NCBI RefSeq assembly: GCF_011799805.1
Contig: NZ_WXUB01000001.1
Location: 1,240,001-1,304,000, forward strand
DNA: 64,000 bases
Direction of reading: 5' to 3'
Origin: Maribellus sediminis
Lineage (GTDB): Bacteria > Bacteroidota > Bacteroidia > Bacteroidales > Prolixibacteraceae
A model generated the notes under the pieces. That model was not told the origin of the DNA. It searched no databases and saw nothing but the letters and a program-made list of their open reading frames with translations. Positions within the stretch are counted from its first letter, which is position 1. The number at the start of each line of letters is the position of its first letter. The translations under genes and the position numbers were made by a program. Shown here piece after piece: positions 44,108 through 55,697 of the stretch.

Positions 44108-45182
44108 CAGGATAGGTTCTGGATATTTGTTCCCAGAAATCAGGGCGATCATCTTTTATATAACCTCTTTCGGGAATATCATAGAAATAAGGAATTTTTC
44201 GTAGCCAGAATTCTTCCCGTTTTCTGGTATAATACAGAAAGTAACGGTACTCTGACCGGGTTGTGATCTCAAAATTGCCGAGTACTAGCTTCGACGGATC
44301 GCTGTCGCAATACATGTTGCCTTGTAACTGCACGTAAACCGGATCAAATATTCTTCCTTCAGTTCCAAGTTGCTGGTTAAGGTCATTATAATAGTTATAG
44401 GAATTTTCGTTAATGCCAAATTCATCAATAAGATAGATCCAGCCCATGAAAGACAAGGTATCAGGCATGTATTTGAAATAGTCATCCTCAAAAAACTCCA
44501 GCGGATGTTTTGAGATATCGCGGCTTGCACTGTAGGAAGGCGGACCGGCAATGTTAAAGATACCGCTCGGATAAACCGAACGCCAAATGTATATAGGACG
44601 GGTTTCAGGCATACCCATAATCACAGTATCGTAAGTATCCATGTATTGAATGACTTTTCTGCCGTAAAAGCGATAGTGGTTTAAGGTTTCCTGATCATTA
44701 ATATCTGCAAGGATTTGAATACCGTATTCTTTTACAATGTCATCAGCAGTGTTGGCAGCGCCCCTGACAGAAACTCTGTAATCCCTTTCTCCATATACTG
44801 TATCGATAACAGGAGTTATCGGAACTTCCTGAGCTTCGGATATGTATTGTTTGCCATCGAGATTGATATGCAGCGTGTAAATACGGTTAGGATTGAGAAG
44901 TTCATTCGTGATATATATTCCCGCAGTTGATTCGGCAAAATTCAATGTGCCTCCCTCGTCGTCAGTGAGGAAAACAGTTGCTCCGCTAACCCTGGGATAC
45001 GATTCGTCGGTAGCATTAAAGCCCCTTGATCGGTATAGTTTAATGCTGTTGAATTGCTGATCAACCCGAAGAATGGCCTCAACCACCAGCATGTCATCTA
45101 CTTCATCTATCTTTGGATTGTAGATCTCCTCGCAGGCTACAAAAGTCAGGATAAGAATCAATATGTATAAACCTTGCTTCAT
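44100..45182 (-). CDS. DUF4249 lipoprotein, partner of the TonB receptor
   Basis: A 360-residue lipoprotein (lipobox VAC, about Cys17). The mature start EEIYNPKIDEVDDMLVVEAILR and the later RGFNATDESYPRVSGATVFLTDDEGG fit DUF4249, a Bacteroidota family nearly always encoded next to an STN/TonB-dependent receptor. The receptor gene ends one base before this one begins. The probable role is a surface lipoprotein lid or co-receptor, analogous to but distinct from SusD. Ligand unknown. Confidence 0.82.
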   Translation of the reverse strand: MKQGLYILILILTFVACEEIYNPKIDEVDDMLVVEAILRVDQQFNSIKLYRSRGFNATDESYPRVSGATVFLTDDEGGTLNFAESTAGIYITNELLNPNRIYTLHINLDGKQYISEAQEVPITPVIDTVYGERDYRVSVRGAANTADDIVKEYGIQILADINDQETLNHYRFYGRKVIQYMDTYDTVIMGMPETRPIYIWRSVYPSGIFNIAGPPSYSASRDISKHPLEFFEDDYFKYMPDTLSFMGWIYLIDEFGINENSYNYYNDLNQQLGTEGRIFDPVYVQLQGNMYCDSDPSKLVLGNFEITTRSEYRYFLYYTRKREEFWLRKIPYFYDIPERGYIKDDRPDFWEQISRTYPDE

Positions 45183-45183
45183 A

Positions 45184-47901
45184 TCAGAACTTAAAATTGT
45201 AGGTTAATGATGGAACCGGAACTCCGATAATCGACATTTTATACAATCCATTACCTCGAGAGCCCGAACCCGGTGATGCTTTACGGTAATACACCGAATA
45301 CGGATTATTTCGACCATAAACATTGTAAACCGATAAGGTCCAGCTGCCTTTCCACATTCGCTTTCTTCTCAGGTTTTCATCGAAAGTAAGCGAAATGTCC
45401 AGACGATGATAAGGTTCCATTCGGTATTTATTTCTGTCGGAATAATAAACCAGCGTTTCACCGGCGTACTGGTAAGTCATCTCAGGCAAAGTAACCGGCC
45501 TTCCCGAAATAAAAACGAAGTTACCCGATACCCTCCATCTGCGGCTGATATTGTAAGTTGCAACAGCTGAAAGGTCGTGTGGTTTATCGTATATCGAGGG
45601 GTAATAATCGCCCTTATTAATCTGTTCTTCGTCGAATTCACCCGTAGTTTCCCGCATGGTACGCGAATAAGTGTAGTTCAGCCAGCCTGTCAATCTTCCT
45701 TCTTTTTTGTTGAGTGACAATTCCAGTCCATAGGAATAACCATCAGCCGGAATGAGGTCGGTTTCCAGGTGCTCGTTCATAATAATTTGAGCGCCGTTTT
45801 TGTATTCTATCAGGTTTTGCAATTGCTTGTAATACGCTTCAACAGTAAAATCGATGCCGGTAAAAAGCATATTATTGGTAAGCCCTACGGTTATCTGATC
45901 GTTAATCAGAGGCTCCAGGTGATAATCGCTGGTTTTCCAGATTTCTGCCGGCGAAATTACAGCGCTGTTGCTAATTTGATTCACATACTGTCGGGTTCGC
46001 TGGTAACTCAGTTTAAACGAATAACCATTTTCGGCATCATAATTCATTGAGATGCGAGGTTCCAGACCACCGTATGATTTTACCGTTTCGTTTTTGCCGA
46101 ACTCCCTGGTGTCGATCACTGTTTCCGGGCTTTTGGGGTGGTTCTCGTCATAAATTAAAACGGTCGATGGCCCTCGTAAGGCAAACAAACTATAGCGTAA
46201 TCCGGCATTCAGTGTTAATCCCGGAGTGATATCAAACTCATCGCTGGCATAAACAGCACCTTCAAATGCTTTTTCCGGGTTTATTTTTTGAGGAACCACA
46301 ATGGTTGTATCGGAATAAGCCGAAATTTCACCGGGTTCGTTTTCATACCTGATCAGGTTAAAGCCGGTTTGTGTATTGTGCAACGGGTGCGGATGCCAGA
46401 TCAGGTTATATTTTGCAGCATCGTACCGGATGTTGTTATCCAGGTAATAAGCTTCATAATCTTTTCCATCGGCCAGATCGGTTAGTCTGAAATGGTAATC
46501 ACTGTGCGACAGGTTCAACTCGCCAAACAGATTTTCAGTGAATTTGTTACGCGATTGTAAATTGAGCAGCAGATTGCCATATTCATTAACCGATTGTGAA
46601 CTTGTACTGAACTCGTCGTTGCTGATATAGCCCATTAAACGCAGCGAGTTGTGTTTGTCGAAACGGTACATCAACTTTCCGCTGGCATCGTAAAAATTGG
46701 TGGTACTTTCCGAAACAACAGGATCGGGCACCAGGTCGAGCAGCCAATCGGAATACGACAATCTTCCGCCGGCAGCAATGGTCAGTTTTTTATCTTTGGT
46801 CAGCGGTCCGTCCAGCGCCAGTCTCGAGTTGATGGTTCCAATTCCGCCATAAACACGCAAAATGTCGGAGTCGCCGTTTTTTATGTCTACTTCCATAACC
46901 GATGATACACGTTCGCCATAGCGTGCCGGCAGCCCGCCCTTAAAAACACGGAGGTCTTCCACAAGGTCGGGATTAATCATCGACAAAAATCCGAAGAGGT
47001 GAGTGCTGTTGAAAACAGGAGAACCGTCGAGTAAAATCAGGTTCTGGTCCGAATTTCCGCCTCGTACGTTAAAGCCCGACGAAAGTTCACCAACAGAAGT
47101 GATCCCCGGCATCATGGTAATACTTTTTATAACGTCGCGCTCGCCCATCAGTAAGGGCAGGTTTTTTATTTCTTTCGACGTCATTTGTACCAGACTGGTT
47201 TGCGTGCGCGACGAGTTAAACTCATCCGCAACAACAATCACTTCTTCCAGGTTGTGCGTTTCTTCAAAAAGTTCGAACTCAGCCTCACCGGATTCGATCA
47301 ACTTGATTTTTTGCTCATACTCCTGAAAACCCATGTACGAAATTTTTAGAATATGTTCGCCGCTGGGAAGATCCAGGGTAAACTTACCTTCCGAATTTGT
47401 AGAGGCTCCCTTCTCAAGTTTTGGTTCGTAGATTACTGCTCCCGGAAGTGGATCGCCGGTTTTTCCGTCGATTACTTTCCCGGTTATTGTTCCGGTTCTG
47501 TATTTTCCCAGGTTAATTGGATCGCCAATCACCAAAATTCCCCCTGACGCATCGAATGTTGTTCGGGTATCCATACGCCGTGGATAAACCAAAATGGCAT
47601 TATTCTGAAATACCTCGAAAGTAAGGTCGTGTGTTAAAAAAATACTATTCAATGCGCGAAGGAGAGGATTTTCGTTAAACGTTGTGTTTATGGTATAAGG
47701 GGCTACCCATGATTTCTTGTAAAATACCTGAACACCATAATCTTTTTCAAGGGTTTGCAAAAAACTTTCGAGCGGAACATTCCTGAAATTACCCGATATT
47801 TTAATCGCTTCAAGCTTTTGGGCCTGAACAGGTAATGTATTCGTGAAGATCAACATCAAGCACAGGAAAAAAATAGATCGGCTTAATAGTGTTTTCTGCA
47901 T
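45184..47901 (-). CDS. STN-domain TonB-dependent outer-membrane receptor
   Basis: A 905-residue receptor. In order: signal peptide (1-28), STN secretin/TonB short N-terminal domain (about 38-105), carboxypeptidase-regulatory-like domain (about 135-225, GTITGKVIDGKTGDPLPGA), plug (about 230-340, with NVRGGNSDQNLILLDGSPVF) and a 22-strand-type barrel to the end, closing SLTYNFKF. It takes up a ligand across the outer membrane using TonB energy. An STN domain usually talks to a FecR anti-sigma factor, but none is encoded here. It pairs with DUF4249 rather than SusD, so the cargo need not be a glycan although carbohydrate genes surround it. Confidence 0.9.
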   Translation of the reverse strand: MQKTLLSRSIFFLCLMLIFTNTLPVQAQKLEAIKISGNFRNVPLESFLQTLEKDYGVQVFYKKSWVAPYTINTTFNENPLLRALNSIFLTHDLTFEVFQNNAILVYPRRMDTRTTFDASGGILVIGDPINLGKYRTGTITGKVIDGKTGDPLPGAVIYEPKLEKGASTNSEGKFTLDLPSGEHILKISYMGFQEYEQKIKLIESGEAEFELFEETHNLEEVIVVADEFNSSRTQTSLVQMTSKEIKNLPLLMGERDVIKSITMMPGITSVGELSSGFNVRGGNSDQNLILLDGSPVFNSTHLFGFLSMINPDLVEDLRVFKGGLPARYGERVSSVMEVDIKNGDSDILRVYGGIGTINSRLALDGPLTKDKKLTIAAGGRLSYSDWLLDLVPDPVVSESTTNFYDASGKLMYRFDKHNSLRLMGYISNDEFSTSSQSVNEYGNLLLNLQSRNKFTENLFGELNLSHSDYHFRLTDLADGKDYEAYYLDNNIRYDAAKYNLIWHPHPLHNTQTGFNLIRYENEPGEISAYSDTTIVVPQKINPEKAFEGAVYASDEFDITPGLTLNAGLRYSLFALRGPSTVLIYDENHPKSPETVIDTREFGKNETVKSYGGLEPRISMNYDAENGYSFKLSYQRTRQYVNQISNSAVISPAEIWKTSDYHLEPLINDQITVGLTNNMLFTGIDFTVEAYYKQLQNLIEYKNGAQIIMNEHLETDLIPADGYSYGLELSLNKKEGRLTGWLNYTYSRTMRETTGEFDEEQINKGDYYPSIYDKPHDLSAVATYNISRRWRVSGNFVFISGRPVTLPEMTYQYAGETLVYYSDRNKYRMEPYHRLDISLTFDENLRRKRMWKGSWTLSVYNVYGRNNPYSVYYRKASPGSGSRGNGLYKMSIIGVPVPSLTYNFKF

Positions 47902-47930
47902 TGCTTAATTGCGATAAGTCCGGTTGGTTG

Positions 47931-47938
47931 CAAAATTA
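47931..47938 (-). promoter_or_regulatory. Bacteroidota -7 element for the TonB receptor operon
   Basis: On the minus strand TAATTTTG matches TAnnTTTG exactly and lies 29 bases before the receptor start codon. The -33 region is AT-rich without a clear TTTG. Confidence 0.5.
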
Positions 47939-48352
47939 GCGTTCTAAAATTACATAATTTTTTAGTGTATTTCCAGCTTTCAATATAAAACAGGTATGCT
48001 TCAAAACACCCTAAATTATTTTAAAATAATATGTATTATTTTAAGTTGCTTAATTACAGTTCTTTTCGGCAGCGTTGATTTTTTTGTGTTAGACCAAACA
48101 AATTGTCAGTGGTTTAATCTTCAAATAACATTTCTATATACAGGTAGTTTTTTTATAAGAATTAAAAGCGCAGAGGCAAACTTATTCTGTAAGAATATCT
48201 CAATTGTAAGCGGACCAAGCATTCCTGAAGGTTTCAGAATGATTTTTCGGGGTGTTGCCCCCTAAAAGAGTTCCAAAGGATAATGTTTGTGTTGGGTTTA
48301 AAAAATTAGTTCGAATTTGATCGATTGAAACTGACAAAGACTGATCCGCACC

Positions 48353-48389
48353 TTCTTTCCCGGAATCGGATCACGAAACCGGGAAAGAA
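48353..48389 (-). terminator. Hairpin after the GH2 gene
   Basis: Eleven-base perfect arms (TTCTTTCCCGG at 48353-48363 and CCGGGAAAGAA at 48379-48389) enclose a 15-base loop, 31 bases beyond the GH2 stop. It lacks a downstream T-tract on the minus strand, so termination strength is uncertain. Confidence 0.5.
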
Positions 48390-48420
48390 AATGCAATCAG
48401 GAATAAGATCAGTAATCACT

Positions 48421-51519
<3,099 letters not shown>

Positions 51520-51529
51520 TTATTAAATA

Positions 51530-53716
51530 TTAGTTGGTAATCTGTAACGGTTCTATGCCTTCAAAGGTAGGTATTACTTCTAAAATATTTCCATTTACAT
51601 CGAACTCAAGTTTGTCGATACACACTTCGCGGTGAAAACCTCCCGAGCCGCGTGGCATATCAACTCCCTTCGGATAAGTAAAGCGGTGGTAAACCAGGTA
51701 CCATTCATCTTTCCCGGGAACCTGAACAGCTGAATTGTGTCCGGTTGCAAAAATATTGGTTTCCGGATCGCGCTGAATTACAATGTTGTTTTCAGGAATC
51801 GTAAGTTTGCCCATTGGGCTGTCAGCTTTTGCCCACCTTACTTTGTAGTTGGGGCTTCGGGTATCGTCTTCCGACCACATAAAATAATAGGTTCCATTTC
51901 GATATATCACATAGGTACCTTCACGAAAAGTGCCATCCACATTAAAGGTCTTAAATGTTTTCATATTGAGCGATACCATATCGTCGTTCAGTTCTGCTCC
52001 GGCCATGTAGCCATTTCCCCAATAGAGGTAGGTTTTATTTGTTTTTGGATCGGTAAAAACGTCAGGATCAATCTCCTGGCCACGGTTGATGCCTTTGGGT
52101 TTCCAGTCAATTAAGGCTTTGCCACTGTCAACAAAAGGTCCGGTTGGACTATCAGCCACAGCCACCCCGATTTTCTGAGCCGCAGTGAAATAATAGAAAT
52201 ATTTGTATTCGCCATTTATTTTCTTTTCAACGATACAGGGCGCCCAGGCATTTCTATTCGCCCAGCTCACATCTTTATGCAGATCGAGAATGATTCCTTC
52301 ATCTGTCCAGTCAACCAAATTATCCGAAGAAAATACCTTGAAATAATAGCCCGACCAGCCATCGAAACCATCGCTTGTTGGATAAATATAATATTTGCCT
52401 GTTTTTTCGGAATACAAAATATCAGGATCGGCATAGTAGCCTTCCAATACCGGGTTGTGATCTTCGGAAGCACTGACCTGGTAGACCACATTTCCCTTTC
52501 CTTCGATTGAAAAAGTATAAGCCACCGGCCCGTTTGAGAAATCCTGTGGCCCGAGCGGACTAGCCGAGAAACCAGGCCAGCATTTGAATTCCGGATCGAA
52601 GTTTTTTAAATCGACTCCTCTTTTTACGGGCAAATGAATGGTTCTTTCTTTTCCTTTTATATCCACGTTCAGCTTCTTCAACTGGGGAGAAGTTATATCA
52701 ACAAACAGGTCATCAAAGTTTCCCCATTTAGCAACCAAACGTTTTAATTCCTTTCCGGTAATTGGCATCACCGTTCCGTGGCGCGGATGAAAATTCATCG
52801 AAATATCTTCATCGATCACTTCGAAATGTTCCAGGTCAGAACTTTTGGTGAATTGGTAGCGTCCGTTGGTATACACATCATACATCAGGATGTATTCATC
52901 CGAATTATTAAGTTTGAAAACACTACTGCCTTCAACCCGGTTTCTTTCGCTGTCAACACGCTTGTCGCTTACCAGTTTATAGCCTTCAGTGAGTTTATCC
53001 GAAATTGCCAGTTTTATTCCTGGATCGCCGTCTTCCGCTTTATGGAACAGGTAAAATTTGCCGTTAAACGGAATTATATCGCCATCGATACAGGCTTTCG
53101 TGTTACTATCTGCCGGAGGAAAATACAACTGCTTCGGAGCTGCCTCCAGTGCAGTAAAATCTTTGTTCGTATAAGCGTAATAGATAATGTCGGGGGCGCC
53201 ATCGCCGCTGCGCATCGAGAAATAAACCATGTATTTCCCGGTTTCTTCGTCGTAAATAGTTTGAGGAGCCCAAACACGGTCAACTTTGCCGAATTCATTT
53301 GGGAAAGTTTCGGGAATATTTACAACCGATGTTTGCCAGTTGATCAAGTCGGTCGATTTCATCAAAATCATTGCAAAATTGTTCCAACCCTGTTCAGGGA
53401 CATATAAATCGGTGGCTACCATGTAAAAGGTTTTGCCATCGGCACCACGTAAAATATGAGGGTCACGAACGCCACCTGATGTACTGATCTGTTTCGAATC
53501 AAGAACCGGGTAATTTCCATTCAGTGCCAGATAATGATAGCCGTCGGTGCTTATTGCAAAGCGAACAGCTTCCTGCTGTGGACCGTTTCCTGTAAAGTAT
53601 GCAAATAGGTAGCCTTCCATATTTTCAGGTTTGCTACATCCGGTCATGAAAAGGACAACAGATAACATCAAAACGAAATGAAAGGAGAGGTTCTTTGTGA
53701 TTTTTAGGTTTATCAT
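51530..53716 (-). CDS. Tandem GH43-GH43 glycosidase (lipoprotein)
   Basis: About 728 residues from the ATG at 53716, with lipobox MTGC. It has two five-bladed propellers in tandem. The first (about 35-330) shows Asp85 in GVRDPHIL, Asp211 in CIDGDIIPF and Glu262 in NRVEGSSVF. The second (about 415-725) shows Asp430 in YADPDILY, Asp550 in EIDPDVFTD and Glu599 in FREGTYVIY. Both therefore keep an apparent catalytic Asp/Asp/Glu triad. Members are mostly alpha-L-arabinofuranosidases or beta-xylosidases; arabinofuranosidase fits the neighbouring GH51 and GH127. An earlier in-frame codon at 53764 lies within the preceding gene and gives a poorer signal peptide. Confidence 0.83.
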   Translation of the reverse strand: MINLKITKNLSFHFVLMLSVVLFMTGCSKPENMEGYLFAYFTGNGPQQEAVRFAISTDGYHYLALNGNYPVLDSKQISTSGGVRDPHILRGADGKTFYMVATDLYVPEQGWNNFAMILMKSTDLINWQTSVVNIPETFPNEFGKVDRVWAPQTIYDEETGKYMVYFSMRSGDGAPDIIYYAYTNKDFTALEAAPKQLYFPPADSNTKACIDGDIIPFNGKFYLFHKAEDGDPGIKLAISDKLTEGYKLVSDKRVDSERNRVEGSSVFKLNNSDEYILMYDVYTNGRYQFTKSSDLEHFEVIDEDISMNFHPRHGTVMPITGKELKRLVAKWGNFDDLFVDITSPQLKKLNVDIKGKERTIHLPVKRGVDLKNFDPEFKCWPGFSASPLGPQDFSNGPVAYTFSIEGKGNVVYQVSASEDHNPVLEGYYADPDILYSEKTGKYYIYPTSDGFDGWSGYYFKVFSSDNLVDWTDEGIILDLHKDVSWANRNAWAPCIVEKKINGEYKYFYYFTAAQKIGVAVADSPTGPFVDSGKALIDWKPKGINRGQEIDPDVFTDPKTNKTYLYWGNGYMAGAELNDDMVSLNMKTFKTFNVDGTFREGTYVIYRNGTYYFMWSEDDTRSPNYKVRWAKADSPMGKLTIPENNIVIQRDPETNIFATGHNSAVQVPGKDEWYLVYHRFTYPKGVDMPRGSGGFHREVCIDKLEFDVNGNILEVIPTFEGIEPLQITN

Positions 53717-53726
53717 ATGAATTGAT

Positions 53727-55664
53727 CTAAGGTTGAATTTTGAGTTTGCAGATGTAAAATGCATTTCCCAGCGCTTTTAATTGAAAGTTGTTTTTATTTG
53801 TATTTATGAATGTGTTTGTCGGTATAATATTGTTTGGTGCTTCCAGCGTATTTACTGCTTCTGGCACGTTTGAATGCAGGCAGCTTACCAGTACTTGATT
53901 GTCTTGAATTGTTCCTTTAAGTCCTCGCAACGAAATATCGATAGTCTGAATTTCAGCAGAAGCATTAACTACTTTTACAATAATTTCCGAGGTATTTGCA
54001 TCAATACAAGAAGATGCATATAAACCATCTTTTCCCGAAATAATATCCCCACCTGAGGTAATTGAAAGTACGTTTGTTCCAACATTCTGTGCATACATTT
54101 GCTGCACGTAATAATTTGGTGTGCGCACAACATTAAGGTTGTCGAACCAGATCATATCAGGTTTCCACTGCCAGGCATCGAAATGGGCAAATAAAGGTGC
54201 ATAAGTAGCCAGGTGAACAACATCGGCATTTCGCTCCAAACCGGTCATAAAAGCAGCTTCAGCAATTGCTCCTGCTACGTTATTGTCGCGGCTTCTGGGG
54301 TGGGCGGCATATTCACCGGCAAATACTTTTGGCCCGTTCCGGTCGTAACTGTCGTAACGTTCAGCATTTTCCAGAAACCATTCGGGGCTGCGGTAATAGT
54401 GCTCGTCTACCAGGTCTACTTTCAGTTCCTTCATTTTTGGCCACAGGTAGTCAAAATTTTCACCATCGGGAGCCGGACCTGCTGTTCCAATAATCTTGAT
54501 TTCAGGATACTTTTTTTGGATGGCTTCCATAAACGGGATCAAACGTTCCACATAACCTTCGCCCCACTGTTCGTTTCCAATCGCTATATATTTCAGATGA
54601 AACGGTTCCGGATGCCCCATCTCGGCGCGTACTTTTCCCCATTTCGAATCGGCAGGTCCGTTGGCAAATTCTATCAGATCCACTGCATCGTCAATATAGG
54701 GTTGCAAATCACCAACAGCTACACATTCTGTACTTTCGTACTGACAAGCCAGTCCGCAACTCACTACAGGAAGCGGTTCAGCACCCAAATCGTCACTAAG
54801 CAAGAAGAACTCGTAAAAACCCAGTCCGTAAGTCTGGTAATAATCCGGAAAGAAACGATGTTTGAAGGTGTAGTTCCAGCGGTTTTCATTCAACGGACGG
54901 TTTTCAACAGGGCCTACGCTGTTCTTCCACTGGTAGCGGGTTTCGAGTGTATTGCCTTCGATGATACAACCTCCGGGAAAACGAAACACACCCGGATTCA
55001 GATCGTATAGAGCTTCAACCAAATCTTTTCGCAATCCGTTCTCGCGGTTTTTCCAGGTTTCTGTCGGGAACATCGAAATGTGATCGAGATCCACTTCGCC
55101 GGCAGTTTCCAGTACCAAACGAATTTTTCCTTTTAAAGCTGTTTCTCCGGCCTTAACAGTGCATTCGTATTTTTTCCAGTCGGAACCACTTACCAACAGG
55201 TTTTCTTTCCCGATTGTATTGTTATCACTAATCAGTTCAATTCTGAATTTCTTTTCAGCACCATCTAAGGAGCGGGCGTAAAACGAAAACCGGTAAGTAT
55301 TGTTTTGTTTGAATCCAATTCCTGTGAAACCAACGTTTTCCAGGCCGGTTCCTCTGCGAAGGCCTTTTTCATTTAATCGCACATAATGCGGATTCCGATC
55401 GAAACAAGGATCTTCATCCATCACTTTTACATCGCCAAACGGTGTCCAGCCAACAAAAGGCTGATCAAATTCGAACGAGCGGTTTTTGATTAGTTCGGCG
55501 TATAAACCGCCGTCGGCACCAAAATTAATGTCTTCGAAAAACACCCCGTACATATCGGGCTGAATCTCAGATCCAACTTTGCTTGCATCAACGGTAAATG
55601 TTTTTTGCGCCCACAATGCTGAGTGGACAAGAATCAATAGAATTATTACTCCGGAATATTTCAT
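53727..55664 (-). CDS. GH51 alpha-L-arabinofuranosidase (secreted)
   Basis: About 645 residues from the ATG at 55664, with a signal peptide ending LWAQ. The opening GVFFEDINFGADGGLYAELI is the GH51 signature. A carbohydrate-binding-like insert (about 75-205) precedes the TIM barrel. The acid/base is Glu365 in AIGNEQW and the nucleophile Glu451 in VFAGEYA; a C-terminal beta domain follows. It releases alpha-L-arabinofuranose from side chains. It is a paralogue of the GH51 part of the gene at 57730. A TTG at 55685 is an unlikely start. It lies 33 bases after GH127. Confidence 0.92.
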   Translation of the reverse strand: MKYSGVIILLILVHSALWAQKTFTVDASKVGSEIQPDMYGVFFEDINFGADGGLYAELIKNRSFEFDQPFVGWTPFGDVKVMDEDPCFDRNPHYVRLNEKGLRRGTGLENVGFTGIGFKQNNTYRFSFYARSLDGAEKKFRIELISDNNTIGKENLLVSGSDWKKYECTVKAGETALKGKIRLVLETAGEVDLDHISMFPTETWKNRENGLRKDLVEALYDLNPGVFRFPGGCIIEGNTLETRYQWKNSVGPVENRPLNENRWNYTFKHRFFPDYYQTYGLGFYEFFLLSDDLGAEPLPVVSCGLACQYESTECVAVGDLQPYIDDAVDLIEFANGPADSKWGKVRAEMGHPEPFHLKYIAIGNEQWGEGYVERLIPFMEAIQKKYPEIKIIGTAGPAPDGENFDYLWPKMKELKVDLVDEHYYRSPEWFLENAERYDSYDRNGPKVFAGEYAAHPRSRDNNVAGAIAEAAFMTGLERNADVVHLATYAPLFAHFDAWQWKPDMIWFDNLNVVRTPNYYVQQMYAQNVGTNVLSITSGGDIISGKDGLYASSCIDANTSEIIVKVVNASAEIQTIDISLRGLKGTIQDNQVLVSCLHSNVPEAVNTLEAPNNIIPTNTFINTNKNNFQLKALGNAFYICKLKIQP

Positions 55665-55697
55665 GAGAAATCTAGTTTTAGTCAATTGTTTCGTAAA

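Larger units (their letters stand above)
47902..48420. other. 519-base interval without a recognisable gene
   Basis: AT-rich spacer between the TonB operon and GH2. It carries a -7 element for the receptor (47931-47938) and a hairpin near the GH2 end (48353-48389). An 89-codon plus-strand frame (47996-48265) has no recognisable features. Confidence 0.6.

Noticed and set aside
45184-47901. SusC identity for the TonB receptor
   Set aside because: No SusD gene follows; the next gene is DUF4249, so this is a different receptor class.
47996-48265. 89-codon plus-strand frame in the spacer between the TonB operon and GH2
   Set aside because: It has a hydrophobic start but no recognised family, AT-rich composition and no clear promoter; support is too weak to call a gene.
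52778-53407. 209-codon plus-strand frame opposite the tandem GH43
   Set aside because: Shadow of the GH43 coding strand; no domain and no promoter or neighbour support.
54213-55010. 265-codon plus-strand open frame opposite GH51
   Set aside because: It lies wholly antisense to a gene with intact GH51 motifs, and its translation shows no recognisable domain, signal peptide or sensible composition.
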